This document shows, piece after piece, positions 1 through 12,120 of a stretch of DNA of 64,000 nt. The stretch's first letter is position 1, and each line of letters starts with the position of its first letter. Below the pieces are notes generated by a model. The model was not told the DNA's origin. It did not search any database and saw only the letters and a program-made list of their open reading frames with translations. Source of the DNA: Odontocerum albicorne (lineage: Eukaryota > Arthropoda > Insecta > Trichoptera > Odontoceridae). Made by a program: the position numbers and the translations under genes. The DNA is taken from NCBI GenBank assembly GCA_949825065.1, contig OX463862.1:15371592-15435591 (forward strand). The letters run 5' to 3'.

Positions 1-300
1 GTCATTTGGAGAGGAGCTCTTCTTCTGCAAATCACCTGGTCCATCGAACAACAACAGCGCACACAATCTCTATAGCCATCTGCTTTACCATCAAGGAGAA
101 GAGTACGAAGCGCGGCTAGGGAGGAATGGTAGCATGTACGCAAGTCAGACTGTTGGATGTTTGACGACTGTTGGAACCCACGAGGAGAGAGTTGAAGGTT
201 GCGGATGCAAGTTGGGAATGTGCGTCGGTGTCGGACCTCAAGGGATCATGGTTTATAGACCGGGGAATGGAATGGGAGAACATGAGAATGAAAAACAAAG
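1..300 (+). CDS. Dnr1: Dnr1/MYLIP exon a (FERM C-lobe start), runs to or beyond the left edge
   Basis: Frame 2 is open from base 2 to base 300, with no stop. The last codon is split after two bases (AG), and a donor GTTAGT follows at 301. The end of the translation ([20 protein letters not shown]) is the opening strand pair of the FERM C (PH-like) lobe. The 5' exon boundary is not certain; the exon may begin left of the window. Confidence 0.85.
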
Positions 301-3300
301 GTTAGTCTGATGTAGATATTTCTAAATGTATTTTTAATTAAACTTTTTTTATTAGGAACAAACTAATTAATTGAATAGTTATTTCTGTCATTAGTTATAA
401 AAAACAGTTCGCGGGCTGCACGAAATATCCTGGCGGGTCGTGGGTTCGTCATGCCTATATTAGAGCTAATATCAGTCCCAAAGTAAAACAGTCACAGAAC
501 ACAGACGCAAGGAAAAATAAAAACAGTAAATGAATGCGAACAATTGTTTCTATTTAAATAATGAAATTTTCATAAATTTTCTTTTTTTTTTCTCGCAGTA
601 TTCCTTATACGGCGATCATCCGAGCAGCACCCGTCCGCCGCACATTCCAGTTGCAATATCTGACCACTGAGGGCACCGAGGCGATCCTGAACATCAAGAT
701 GGCTACTTCTCGATTGTCAGCAGCACTGTACCGTGCAGTCACTGAAAAACACGCCTTCTACTGCTGCGAGACTGTCAGAAGCGATGTTACTAAGCAGTTC
801 ATCAGGGACTTAAAGGTAAATTTTTTTAAATCATTAATTTTTTATTCTTCTATGCCTTTTCAATTCATTCTACACCTCTACTAGTCTATCTCCTGCAACA
901 ACTTTCCGATCTGAACCTCACAGTAAGTTTCTTTACATCTTTTTGCACATTATCCTCTTACTGAAACCGAGATCCTCCATACGCCTTTTGCTTCCTGAGT
1001 GACTGTGAGGATCCTCTTTTAGGTGCCCATATTTCTTCTATTCTCTAGACAAACTCTGTCTATCTCAACCGACAGAATTTCATGTGGATGATTAAACTGG
1101 ATATTTTTAATTGCAGTAGTCCCCTCTTATCCTCAGCATTAAGGTCATGACTCAGAAAATATACCCCTTATTCGTGGTTTAGCTGTCTGCGGTTTAAGTT
1201 ACTTGTGGTTTAAAAATAATAAATGGAAAATTCCAGCATATTGTCAGAAGGTCAATAGTAACCTAACGCTTGTAACAATGCCTACATCATAACCTGTCAC
1301 ATCGTCACAAGAAAAAGGGCGAGAACAGTGCAATAAAATATTTTGAGAGAGACAGAGACAGACCACATTATTTCATGGTTTATAAGAAAACAAACATTTT
1401 TAGTACATTGTATGGTTTATACATAGTTTATGTGATGCTGCCATGCTCATCATCACAGCATCACATGGCATCAACGAGTAAAAAACCTAACTATTTGGAG
1501 TCAACTTGGGTAGACCTTCATCCAGCAGTGGATCGACCCTGGTTGACAATGATGATGACACATAGTTTATATATGCATAATCCAGACCAGTTACCAGACC
1601 TTAGATGTGAAGCAATCACAAAAACCTTGTAAATTGAGATACAAATAAAAATCGAGAAAAATCTAGAAGAGAGAAAAAACAAAACTGGAAACAAAAAAAC
1701 AAAATACTAGGGTTTGTCGCTCGCCATCAGGTTAAATCAATGTGTAGCAACGCACTCATTTAATCCTCTTAAATGTAGCAATTACAATCTCATGCACGCA
1801 TAGAAAAGATCCCGTCTATATGTCCATTTGGGGTCCACAGAAATACTATATTATATCTTTAAGAAAACCTACATAAAACTTGATTCTTAAAAATTTTATT
1901 CAAACAATTTCATCATGACTTTTTTTCTTTCCAGGGTACAATAATATCAATCTTCAATGAGGACTCCACTCTGGGCAAAAAGTATGTGTTTGACATTCGC
2001 AGGACGTACACGGAGGTGTACGACAATGCTAGGCGGGCCTTGTTTGCAGCAGCGGCCAATGCAGCCGGAGGAACTGTCCCAGGGCCCTGTGTCATGGTTC
2101 CACATCACAGGAGTCCGCAGTGTAGCGCAGAATGCAAAGTAAGCATGCCTTAATATTTTTTAATTAGTTGTAATAATGGGCATTTGAAATAGTTCAATAT
2201 GATAATTCTAGTAATATTTCATCAAGAAGTAGGATATTAGGGGCGTCCAGAAAGTAAAGAACGATTGCGCACCACGACCTGCGCCGATCCTCCACCACCG
2301 CGATCGTATGCGCGCCAGTTAGCTTCTTCCCTCGCTTCAGTGCGAGCCGAGTTTTGTTGCTGAACGGTCTGAATGCACAAAATGTTCGGCCTATCAAAAT
2401 TCATAGGCAACTTTAAGCACAGTACATGAATCTTTTCCACAAATTTCACGATCGCTCCTACAGAGTTTTTGTAGCCCAGGTGACAGAGCACCTAGGCTAC
2501 AAAAAAATGTGTGCTCGGAAAAGAAAAACGGAATCTCAACACCAGAAAAGTGATGGCAACAGTTTTTTGGAACCGAAAGGGTTTGATCCACGTGGAGTTT
2601 ATGCCAAGAGCACACACAATAAACTCGGAGGTCTATTGTGAAACTTCAACGACTTAGACGTGCCATCCAAAACAAGAGACGTGGAATGTTGTCGGGAAAG
2701 GTGGTTTTGATTTATGACAATGCGCTGCCTTATGCATCAACACAAACACAGCGAGAACTTCAACGTCTTAAGTGGGAAATTTTTGGACATCCTCCTTACA
2801 GCCCTGACTTGGCACCAAGTGATTTTAACTTCGAAACTAAAGGAACTTTTGGGTGGAAAACAGTTCGCAAACGATGAAGACCTCAAACAAGAAGTGACAT
2901 CCTGGCTCAAATCTTTGGCGGTAGAAGTGTATAACATCGGAATTCAAAAATTGGTTCCACGTTACAATAAGTGCCTTGAAAGCTATGGCGACTGCATTGA
3001 AAAATAGAGTAAGGTACTGTGACTTTGTAAATAAAGTTTTGTGTTGATATCTTTAGTTTTTATTTAGTTATGCCAAAACATTCTTTACTTTCTGGACGAC
3101 CCACGTATAAAGTTTTGGATACTATTCCAAAATATACAGGTGTGACAGAAATATTGCCTCGTTTATGTTCTGGAAAATTTTATTTTGGAATCCGAAAGAA
3201 CAATGTTGATCATCTTTTTGTCTTGATTTAAAAATTATACCAATCAAATACCAACCTTAATTTTCTATACACTTCTGACGTTTCACTCGGATATTCCGCA

Positions 3301-3992
3301 TTACTCTCTCCTGGTCATTTCTGGTGGTATTGCCTATTTCGTGTCGGATTGCATTCATTAAGTTCTGTACATCCATCATTTAGTATGGGTTCATTTTCAG
3401 TTGCCGTTATGGCTTGGAGGGGTGAGCATCATGCGTCCATTATTAAAATTAATATCAATAACTGTTTTAACAACTTACTCGATCATTTTAAAGTTTTATC
3501 TTTGGAATTTAGCATTAAAGCAGTTTTTAACAGAAATTAATAATTTTATCAAATTGTTTCAGAACACCCGAGAGCGCTCCAATTCAAACTCCTTACCTCT
3601 GGAATCTCTGGCCTGCAGGGTCTGTATGGACCAGACAATGGACACCCTCTTCCTCCCCTGTAGACATGTGCTGTGTTGCACCGAGTGTGCCGACAGGTAA
3701 AACTATTGTTTCTAATCTAACTCTATGAAGCTTTAGAATTCCTCATACATTTCTATCTAGAATTTCTTATAATTGAACTGATTCCCTTGAGTTACAAACT
3801 TTCTAATATTGTCTCCACACTGGTGGGCGAAATATTGTAATAATTATAATAACAGTATTTTAATCCCGATTAAATTATAAAATTGTTTTTCATTTATTCT
3901 TCAGGTGTACTCGGTGTCCACTTTGCAGAGGTGAAATAACTGAGTCTCTGAAGATATACCTCCCTGTAGAATTTACTCAGAAGTCATCATGA
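1..3992 (+). CDS. Dnr1: MYLIP/IDOL-type FERM-RING E3 ubiquitin ligase (Dnr1-like), 3' part, five exons
   Basis: Coding exons are 1-300, 599-815, 1935-2138, 3563-3696 and 3905-3992, each joined at GT..AG with matching phase. The 5' exons lie outside the window. The product has a FERM C-lobe ([11 protein letters not shown] in exon 1, [20 protein letters not shown] in exon 2, [20 protein letters not shown] in exon 3), then a short Asn/Ser-rich linker and a terminal C3HC4 RING ([25 protein letters not shown]) that ends with [10 protein letters not shown]. This layout is typical of MYLIP/IDOL and insect Dnr1. Known family roles are E2-dependent ubiquitination: the vertebrate protein targets lipoprotein receptors, and fly Dnr1 restrains the caspase Dredd in the Imd pathway. 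Which of these applies here is inferred from homology. All eight RING metal ligands are present and there is no internal stop, so the gene looks functional. The introns hold transposon debris. Confidence 0.93.
599..815 (+). CDS. Dnr1: Dnr1/MYLIP exon b (FERM C-lobe core)
   Basis: A pyrimidine tract and TCTCGCAG precede base 599. The first base completes the Ser codon split by the previous intron. The exon reads [20 protein letters not shown] and continues through [20 protein letters not shown] to FIRDLK, ending in phase 0 before GTAAAT at 816. Confidence 0.93.
1116..1330 (+). mobile_element. pogo/Tigger-like element 5' fragment in the intron
   Basis: The stretch starts with cagtagtcccctcttatcc and carries gtctgcggtttaagttac and aatggaaaattccag, features of the terminal region of Tigger/pogo elements. 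No matching 3' inverted repeat or transposase was found, so this is a remnant or a short non-autonomous copy. It sits in the intron between exons b and c. Confidence 0.55.
1935..2138 (+). CDS. Dnr1: Dnr1/MYLIP exon c (end of FERM region)
   Basis: The acceptor TTTCCAG lies just before 1935 and the donor GTAAGC begins at 2139. The exon is 68 codons in phase 0, [20 protein letters not shown] then [20 protein letters not shown], followed by a Gly/Pro/His/Cys-rich linker. It joins exon b with no frame change. Confidence 0.93.
2236..3108 (+). mobile_element. mariner-like element (irritans type), degenerate, in the intron
   Basis: The inverted ends match over about 20 bp: cgtccagaaagtaaagaa near 2244-2261 on the left and its complement ttctttactttctggacg at 3081-3098. 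The body is about 0.87 kb, shorter than the usual 1.3 kb, so the 5' half of the transposase is largely lost. The element lies between exons c and d. The exact outer ends and TA duplication are slightly blurred on the left. Confidence 0.85.
2548..3007 (+). pseudogene. mariner transposase remnant
   Basis: Pieces in shifting frames match the C-terminal catalytic half of an irritans-type transposase: [16 protein letters not shown], then [10 protein letters not shown] (second catalytic Asp in DNA.PH context), [13 protein letters not shown] (third Asp), and a C-terminal [18 protein letters not shown] with stop at 3005-3007. The N-terminal DNA-binding domain and the first catalytic Asp are not recoverable. 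Frameshifts interrupt it, so it is inactive. Confidence 0.85.
3563..3696 (+). CDS. Dnr1: Dnr1/MYLIP exon d (linker and first RING half)
   Basis: The acceptor TTGTTTCAG precedes 3563 and the donor GTAAAA begins at 3697. The exon encodes an Asn/Ser linker and RING ligands C-x2-C (CRVC), then the C-x-H/C-x2-C section ([10 protein letters not shown]). It ends with two bases of an Arg codon. Confidence 0.94.
3905..3992 (+). CDS. Dnr1: Dnr1/MYLIP exon e (last RING half, C-terminus, stop)
   Basis: The acceptor TTCTTCAG precedes 3905; the first base completes the split Arg. The exon reads [20 protein letters not shown] then VEFTQKSS and TGA at 3990-3992. The CxxCPLC supplies the last RING zinc ligands. 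The 3' UTR starts at 3993; an ATTAAA near 4111 could be a poly(A) signal. Confidence 0.94.
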
Positions 3993-6160
3993 GCCTGATA
4001 CTACCAAATTCGCCGAAACGATTGTACACTACGTGAATCTGCAACCATCGAATGTTAATCTGCAACCTCACTATCTCAAGGAACCTTTTATAAAAATAGT
4101 GTAATTTTTTATTAAACAAAAAAAAAATAGTTTCTTCTTCAAGTACGATTGCAAAAACATTTGACCATACGTGTTTTGCATTCTCAGTAATTGTGATTAA
4201 GTAGTTATTGTGACAAAAATTCAGAATTTCGGCAGACAATATTTTATTCTTTTTAAGGACCGATTCCCTTAGTATTGCTTCACGATATCAATATTTGTGT
4301 TACGCAAGCTTCGGAAATCGACGACAGTTGCGATTCTCCGAACGAGTAAAAAAAAACGAACATTTTAATTTGTTGATCGAGCTGTAAATGCGTAAGAACA
4401 CTTTTGATTGTCGCCTGAACGCATTGGATGGTGCTATCGAGTTGGTGTACAACGAATTCATCGAATTCACATTGAAGCAACTGATATGTATTCTTGACCC
4501 TTCGTTTTAGAAGCGTCTTAGATTATTTCTAAGGTTTTCTTTTTATTTGTGAAGTTCGACAAATTTAAGTTTGTCTCTGAAAAAGCTTTTTGAATTGAAA
4601 ATTTCATTACTAAAGAGAGGCCTCCTTGAATTTGTGGAACTGTTGAATTTTATTTTAATAAATGTTACTCTTCTGTCAATTCAAATTTTATATGTATATT
4701 TACTAATTGTACTAAAATTCAATCTATTATTTTATCTTGATTTTTATAGTATCGAGTCGAGTATTATAATACAATTCAGTTTTCATTTGTTAGAAGTTTT
4801 CTATTTAACCCTTTTTTATATGTAATGGCTTAGTGTTTAAAATATTTTTAAATAATTTTTTAATTGAAATTTGCAACATAACATCACTATATATGAACAT
4901 GAGGCAATGCCCAGATATAAATCACAACTACTATTTCTTGATAACTGAGAAACAGTGGGAAAAAAATATATATACATGTAATAAACTTCTTCCAAAAGGG
5001 TTCTTCTTAATTATACTTTTCCGGTTTTATAATGCATACCATTTTATTAAATGTACTGCCTGTTATAAATCTTTGATCATTTTCCAATTTGACATACCTC
5101 TTTATGTGTGTATTCATTCTCTTTAAAAATGACAAAAGTATAAAAATAAAAAAAAAATAGATTTGAGATAAATTAATATAAATTAGTAGCATCTTTTAAA
5201 TTTTCTATCATATCAAATTTATGCAATGCTGATTTTTAGTTACTTATGGCCGAAAAAAAGATTCAAATCAATATACATAGTTATTTCTTTTTTGACTTTG
5301 AAGGGCGTCATTTTTGTATGATTTTTTTTCTAATTGTTCCATGCACTAAGGCCATTATTTGAAACTTTCCACAGAGATTTTTTTGTGATTTTGCAGTGGT
5401 ATATTTTAAAGGATCAAGCTAAAATAATAGGAAAACTTGATAAGAGAGACATTTATTTAAATTGTCGTACAATAAGTCAGCCCTGCCAATACATGTACTA
5501 ACAATGTATAAATATTGGGGAATACCAGATAGTACATTATGGGAACCCTATTTGGTTCCGCTTAGTTTTAATATTTAGAATTAAATTAAATCTCAGTTGA
5601 CCCTACATGTTTTAATTATATGTATATAAGTGTTTTTTAATTAATATTTCAAAAGTACAAAATTTTGAGATTGATTCTCAAGAAATATTTTTAAAATTTT
5701 ATATGATTTTTTTTATATAACTCATATATTATATTAAGGGGTGGAAAATACAATTGAAATAAGTGAAATTTTGAATATCGGTAATTGTTTATTTTTGTAT
5801 TTTTTGCGATATTTCTAATCCACTTACGATCTATCTTTTGTGGTTAATGAAATAAGTGAAATAGGAGAACTCGATGAACCATTTTTGTTTTATACTACTT
5901 TATTTAAATCCTGTGAAGAGAACACATTTAATAAAGTAGTATGTAAATATAAACATTTATATTCCTCTCACACTCCACCATTAATTTTCAGTCTTAGAAT
6001 AACTCTAGTATTATTTTTCTATATATTTCTGTAAGTTGAATGTAACAAATATTGGAAGGGTATAAAATTTACGAATTCTAAAACTATCTTGAAAATAAGT
6101 TTTCTGTAAACAGCATTCAATGCACTTGTTTGAGTTTAATTTTTATCCCCTTATATTATT
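3993..6160. other. 3' flank of Dnr1: AT-rich, no gene recognised
   Basis: Very AT-rich DNA with many short homopolymers. It includes the presumed 3' UTR of the ligase gene. Several open frames of 60-97 codons exist on both strands, but their composition (Phe, Ile, Leu, Tyr, Asn runs) is what random AT-rich DNA gives. No splice pattern or family match was seen. Confidence 0.6.
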
Positions 6161-6390
6161 AGGCTGGAGTCCCACGTCACGGTCATACTGCGAACTGCTA
6201 TATTTTCGGTTGATTGTGAGTTGACCATAGATGATAGCATGACTTGTGTAATTTTTTTTCTCACACTATGTCCAGTCAGATTATAAGGTTGCCTGTTTGT
6301 ATATTTTTTTCTCATTGGCAGATCATTGTGACGTTACCTTAAGCAAACTTATCGCAGTATGACTGCAGTCAAGTGAGAATTCACCCGTAA
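6160..6390. repeat. Possible MITE with imperfect ~31-bp inverted ends
   Basis: The left end ggctggagtcccacgtcacg, continuing to gtcatactgcga, is an imperfect complement of the right end cgcagtatgactgcagtcaa, continuing to gtgagaattcaccc (about 6353-6388). A related half, gtatgactgcagttaagtaa, recurs near 15658, which suggests a family. No clear target duplication was found. Confidence 0.45.
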
Positions 6391-8039
6391 TCTAATATTC
6401 CAAACAATTTCGAACTCGTGAGTTCAAGTTTTTGCATTTTGATGTTTTTTTTTATGTAAAAAAATATTTTTAAGCGATATTATAATAGTTTTTTTAAAAA
6501 CCTATTATTTATATGAATAATTTATAGGGTCAACTGAAATAAATATTAAACATTTAATAAAGTAATCTGTGTTATTTCATATTCATATTTGATAGTCATC
6601 TTACAATGCAAAAACAAAACGTAAAAAATAATATTTTTGTAAGTGATAAATTTAAGGTTTTTTCTTATAATTTACTAAGGTTTTGTGCTAATTTAAAAAA
6701 TGTTTTAATCAAACTTTTTAACTGAGTTATTTAAAAAATATTAAACAAGATCTTAAGTTTTTGTTCTAATCATTTAAATTAGAGTAAATAAAAGCAATTA
6801 TTTGCGAACATATGACAACAGATATTAATAACATATAATATGCTGCCTTTCTGTAATAACTTTATAAAACAGTATTTTTAGTTCCAACAATTTAGCTGAA
6901 TAATTTTCATTTAAGTGAAACAATTGTTCTAATAAATTTAAAAATGCTGGACGATTTAAGAAATTAATGCAGCGCGCTCACCTACTCAAATTTATATTTA
7001 ACCAATTGTCTGCGGGTCTCCGATATAGCCGGGTTGTACTGTCGTGCCATCACGTTTGTAAAATTATAGCCCTAATTTCTTTGTACCTCAGAAAACATGT
7101 CTTATTGGATTTTGTTGCGTAATATTCAGAAGTCTGCAGTAAATAAATAAGTCACTTGTTTTTTAAAAATAAATCATCGCTAAAGGTTAATCATTAAAAA
7201 AATCAGTAAAGGGATTAAATATTCTTTTTTACAATTTATAAGTTTTTTTGACACTCCGTTAAAAAGTTTGTGTTTTTTGTTTTCAAATATTATTTTTATA
7301 TATGCACGAGTGAAAATGGTAGGTGTATGTATACACAAGGTTTCAAATCGTTTTTTTTTCACTTAATATGTTCTTAATCAATTCATTTAATCAAATGAAA
7401 TGTTATACTCAAAAAGTTTTTCTAAATTTACTATAAATTATATTTATGAATTAAATTCAAATTTTAATACATTATCCATTTTCACTGAGTAAAGATTTAA
7501 ACAAATATGTGTTAAATTTGATACTATGTTACCTATGTGAGTTTCTAACTTTTTTTGAAAAAAAATAAAAAATGTATATTCATTTTTTTACTGTCATATT
7601 AAAACTGACTGCAGAGTGACAAATAGTTGGCATTTTTTTACGTTCTTAATGAATTGGTTTTTTAAATTTCTTAATTTCTTTTTTAAACACAGTAAAACAA
7701 CGAAATTATCTTTTTCGAGATGTGCGTAAATAAATGCAAGGTGTTTATGGTTTATGTTGAAAAAAGGGGACCATAGATAAAAGCATAAATAATAAAATAA
7801 TACAAACTGCCAGGAATGTCATTTTAGGGCTATGATTTATGTACATTCAATGAACCACTTTAGTTTAAATTAACTTTTTTATATTCCATGAAAGTGAGTG
7901 ATAAGATCAGAATAAATGCTGTAGAAATGCACTCTTTGCATAGATTTTTATATTACAATATTTAATAGTCAGAAATGATCAGATAAAGGATAATTGTTCG
8001 TTAAAGATGGATTTTATATGTAGAATTAGAAAGGAATCT
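6391..8039. other. AT-rich region with no recognisable gene or element
   Basis: The sequence is dominated by A/T runs. No open frame above 60 codons has family-like features, and no inverted or tandem structure stood out. Confidence 0.55.
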
Positions 8040-8312
8040 CGAGATGGGTTAGCTATACCGAGAGAATGAGATGGGAAAAAATAACGAAACAAATACTATA
8101 TATATGTTTGAAATTAATGAAGAGTGTGAAAAAGATATGCCGAGGATAGAGTGGAAGGAGATAGTTGAAGAAACAGGAGATCATGTATGGATATAGAGAA
8201 GCCAAGACCAGTGTGCAAGAATAAAAGGTGTGCATGGATAGAAAGGTGTGAGGATCTGTCCTCTCCTTACCTCGAAAGGGACATGACGTGATGGTATGTA
8301 TGTATTTTCAAG
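8040..8312 (+). mobile_element. RTE-like LINE 3' fragment
   Basis: Degenerate coding sequence of the terminal reverse-transcriptase tail shared by many copies in this window. It ends with a segment related to tggataggaaagtttgg, a ctgtcctctcc block, and gtgatggtatgtatgtat. The same terminal layout occurs at 9765, 24560, 28180, 51200 and 54220, which is how it was recognised. Confidence 0.6.
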
Positions 8313-8491
8313 AATATAGGATTTCAACGTGCAGAATAAATAATCTATGTTACTTTGATATTGTTTTTCTCAAAAAATGTATCAACAAGAATTTGATCAT
8401 ATTTCAAAATAATATTGATCAATTCATAGTATTTTTTTTATTGTTTTCATTCAAAGCAGTCAGTGCGTCAGTTTTAAGCTTGATTTATAAA

Positions 8492-8787
8492 TTTTCATCA
8501 ATCATTCAGTGGATTAAAGTCAGTTTAATTTTCATCAATCATTCAGTGGATTAAAGTCAGTTTAATTTTCATCAATCATTCAGTGGATTAAAGTCAGTTT
8601 AATTTTCATCAATCATTCAGTGGATTAAAGTCAGTTTAATTTTCATCAATCATTCAGTGGATTAAAGTCAGTTTAATTTTCATCAATCATTCAGTGGATT
8701 AAAGTCAGTTTAATTTTCATCAATCATTCAGTGGATTAAAGTCAGTTTAATTTTCATCAATCATTCAGTGGATTAAAGTCAGTTTAA
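8492..8787. repeat. Minisatellite, 8 copies of a 37-bp unit
   Basis: Eight identical head-to-tail units, each beginning ttttcatcaatcattcagtg and ending agtcagtttaa, at 8492, 8529, 8566, 8603, 8640, 8677, 8714 and 8751. I saw no base difference between copies, so the array is recent or homogenised. There are no spacers, so it is not a CRISPR array. Confidence 0.97.
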
Positions 8788-8789
8788 TT

Positions 8790-9764
8790 TTGTAACTTGG
8801 TCATATTTATAATAGTTTTATTTCAGGAATTTAAACTATGTTTATTAATTTGATTTACGAGAGCGTAATTAAATTGATTTCTCCATCATTTCCTCGGTAA
8901 TCTCAGTGTCACTCTGTATTATGGTTATTAGGCTGCATTTAAATATTTTACTGTCATTTTCATTGAAATTCTCGCATAATAAATATTATTAAGTACGAAC
9001 TCCATGTCCTAATTCGTAAGACGCCATCAATTCCCAGTCTGTTAAAAGAGTTCTTCAATAACTTGAGATGTGTTGTTCACATGCAGATCCGGGGATTAAT
9101 TGATAATATGCAAATCCGGGGAAGTAACCACCACTTTCCTATCCTTATTCTCTTACCTTATTTTAATATTATTGTTTTTTGTAATATTTTTAATCTGCCA
9201 ATAATAGTGGGTTTGAATCCTGAGTTAGAGTGCGATTCAGAAGAGTCTGCTTTCTAAATGGTGTTATATGAATCTTCTGTTCATTATTAATTCTGATATA
9301 AATTTTAAAATATTTTTTTTTTCTGTCTTCTTAATTTTGTTCGAATAAAGCATAAATTGGGTATATATTGAAAAGAGATGTATGTTATTGGCTCTTTTTT
9401 GGACTTAAAAATAAAATCTGTACTTTCCAAGTATTTACTTAATTTTATTTACAATGCAAGATGTTTCATATAAAAATTAATAAGATATTTTTAATGTGCC
9501 CTTTTAACTTGTATAATAAATCATCAGTGTGGAAATATGTATCAGTATTATCTATTTATATGTTAATTATATTGTTTTATTCCTTATTCGTGTATGAATA
9601 TTGTAATATCTGATTGTATTTGTGAATAATCACTATGAATATATTATTGTAACCTCATTTGATAACAGTTACAGATTGCTGTAAAGGAAATAATAAATTC
9701 CACTATTTACAAGCATTATTTATTTGTTTTATTTATTCTTTGAATTACCTTGACGATTTGAACA
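8790..9764. other. AT-rich region, no gene recognised
   Basis: No supported coding sequence. A local repeat of atgcagatccgggga / atgcaaatccgggga lies near 9082-9120. The remainder is AT-rich and unremarkable. Confidence 0.5.
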
Positions 9765-9985
9765 TGTGGAGATTAAGAATAGCCAAGTGAAAGAGGTGGA
9801 TCAAAAAAAAGTGGTTGGATTAAGTGGAAGGTAGAGGGAGAAGCGTGATTAATAGAAGATTGTACAGTAGCTGTATGAATGTGGAGGAAGTGAAAGTTGT
9901 GCGCTTGGATAGAAAAGTTTGAAGATCTGTTCTCTCTACCTGTTCTGAAGGGATACAGCTTGATGATATGTATTGCGTTACCTTC
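9765..9985 (+). mobile_element. RTE-like LINE 3' fragment
   Basis: Same family tail as at 8040 and 28180: a gtggttggattaagtgga block, then agctgtatgaatgtggagga and gcttggatagaaaagtttga, a tctctctacc block, and a gatgatatgtat end. It is truncated and frame-broken. Confidence 0.6.
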
Positions 9986-10490
9986 CCAAATACGCGAAGT
10001 GCAATATTGAAAGAAAAGTAGAGTAGTATGCAATAGAGTCAATGATGAGTTATACCGACTGGAGCATCTTACGAGAAGCAAAGCAGCACAAGGATATATA
10101 AGCGAAACTTGGACATGACAAAAACGTGATGAAAGTAAAATAAATTTAGTAAAATTGCGAGTGTTGTATAAACTTAGTAGAAATGCATTGTGGTTGTGTG
10201 TTCAATTCTCGTTAGAAATAGATATTTTCAAATACACCTATACGGAAAACACCTATTCAGATCAGACCATACCTTCACATCCGAATATGATGAGGGGAAG
10301 TGAATTGTAAGCTCAGGAGAACAGTCTTTTTCAGGACCAAGTAAACTCTCCTTTTCATCTCAACGAAAACATCCTACAAAACACATAAGATCCAGCTCCT
10401 GTACTTTTATCAGGTGCATTTATACAGCTGTCTTTTTTATAATACGAAATTACACGGTACTGTGAAGAAAATTCCTACATTATATATGTA

Positions 10491-11210
10491 CAGGTAACCC
10501 CCGTTCATCGCGACCCCGGTGAGTGCGGATTCGTTATAATGCGGTATTTTAAACAACACTTGTCCGGCTTCGACACATTCCAGGAATCATTATAATGTGT
10601 AGTTGCACGAGAGAGCTATCTTTCTTTTTCGTTCACTCATATAATACACATGTACATATATACGTAAATTCACGAGCGCGAGTGAGACAAAATATGTAGC
10701 TATCAGAAACATCGACGAAACGTGGAATGAAGTCACCCAATATTGTATGAAGAGCGTTTGGAAAAAGTTGTTCAGAGAAATTGATGATCAAATGAATTAC
10801 GAAAATGATATTCAAAATATCGTCGAAGATATTAAGTTTTAAAATAATCGAAAAGGCCCTTTCTCTTCACAATCAGTGCGTGCAGTTGTTAGAAGAAAAT
10901 GACGAAGATTATGAGCGAGTGCGTGCTGTAAAGCGTGGTTGTAATGGATTATTTGACGGTTATAGACAAATTTTACAGAATAAACGTAGAGAGGCCAAAC
11001 AAGGAAATCTATATTCTTTTTTGCAAGGGGAAAAAAAAAAAAAATAATGAATTATATTTTATATGAAATTGTTATTTAATGTTTATTTTAAAAATTAAAC
11101 GTTTTTTAGAATCTTAAAATGATTTTTTTTAAATCCCCCGTTGATCGCAGAATTTCGCTTATCGCGGCCATGTCCGGAACGTATCTCCCGCGATCAACAA
11201 GGGTTACCTG
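10491..11210 (+). mobile_element. pogo/Tigger-like transposon, internally deleted
   Basis: Inverted ends begin caggtaaccc at 10491 and end gggttacctg at 11210. They extend inward to cccgttcatcgcga on the left and cgcgatcaacaaggg on the right. TA dinucleotides flank both ends (10489-10490, 11211-11212), the target duplication of this superfamily. At 720 bp it is far shorter than an autonomous pogo element; only the transposase C-terminus remains. Confidence 0.87.
10696..11047 (+). pseudogene. Tigger/pogo transposase C-terminal remnant
   Basis: From 10696 the frame reads NIDETWNEVTQYCMKSVWKK, a motif of DDE_1 pogo/Tigger transposases shortly after the catalytic core, and stops at 10840. A +1 shift leads into HNQCVQLLEENDEDYERVRA and GYRQILQNKRREAKQ, the acidic then basic C-terminal tail of this family, ending near 11047. 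The DNA-binding domain and catalytic residues are absent. Confidence 0.82.
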
Positions 11211-11212
11211 TA

Positions 11213-12120
11213 TAAGAATTAAGTCAAGTATTTCTGCCTACTATTAATTTTGAGATTCATATGTGTCCCGCTAGCTGAAAAGTTAACCCAGACCTGGTCT
11301 AACTGATTTCATCACAGGTTTATGGTCTTCTGATCCAGAAAAAAGCTTTACATAATATCTTTGATGAAATAAAAACTCTTACTTGGACGTTTTCATTCAA
11401 AACACTTGCGGCAATGTAAAACAGAAGATTGATGAACTCATCTTGGGGCGCAAAACCTCTCCTCGGAATTTTGGAACTGGCCTTATGCAACTCGGCATGT
11501 GAGTATGCCTGCCCTGTCTGGAATAGATTGAGTAATGCTGGTAAGGTGAACGTGTCCCTAAATGAGATATGCCATTTGATCACAGGCGAGCAAATTTTTA
11601 CCTCAATAGAGTATAGACGTACACACTACGTCTGATGTTTTTTTCCCGAATACATAAATTTATCCATAAAACGGACAAGGCTCAAATGTTTTTATCTATT
11701 CAATTATTTTGTACATGGCGGCCGCAATTACGTTTTTTATATTACAATTTTTTATTTTTCTTACAAAATCTCACTCACTTAGAGGTTAAACAAGCTGCAC
11801 TGAATAAGGTGCAATTCTCACTAGGATTGCTCTGCCAAAAATCAGGATAAATATTAGCAGTATTGAGAGATACAACTGATTGAATATGCAAAATTGGAAA
11901 TGATTAGTGATGGATCGACTCTGTATTTGCGTTGAGGAAAAGTCCATAGGAGACTTTCTGCAGTGTCCGAGAAGCCGTTCCACTAAGAAGTATTATATAG
12001 GAAGACTTGTATGAGGACATGGAATGCTAGGGAATGGACCAACCAGAATGGAGGCGTTTTGTGGCATCTCTGTGTTTCTAATAAAATGAATAGGGCATTT
12101 GATCGATTGGTTTAAGTAAA
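11213..12120. other. No gene recognised
   Basis: Open frames of 65-87 codons overlap on both strands near 11320-11983, but none shows a domain, splice pattern or repeat match. One plus-strand frame (11429-11635) and the complementary minus frame are mutual shadows. Confidence 0.45.

Noticed and set aside
4571..5126. 84- and 97-codon hydrophobic ORFs as small membrane proteins
   Set aside because: Phe/Ile/Leu/Tyr richness is expected from AT-rich DNA; no conservation signal can be seen.
8492..8787. Regular array resembling CRISPR
   Set aside because: Units are directly head to tail with no unique spacers, and the genome is eukaryotic.
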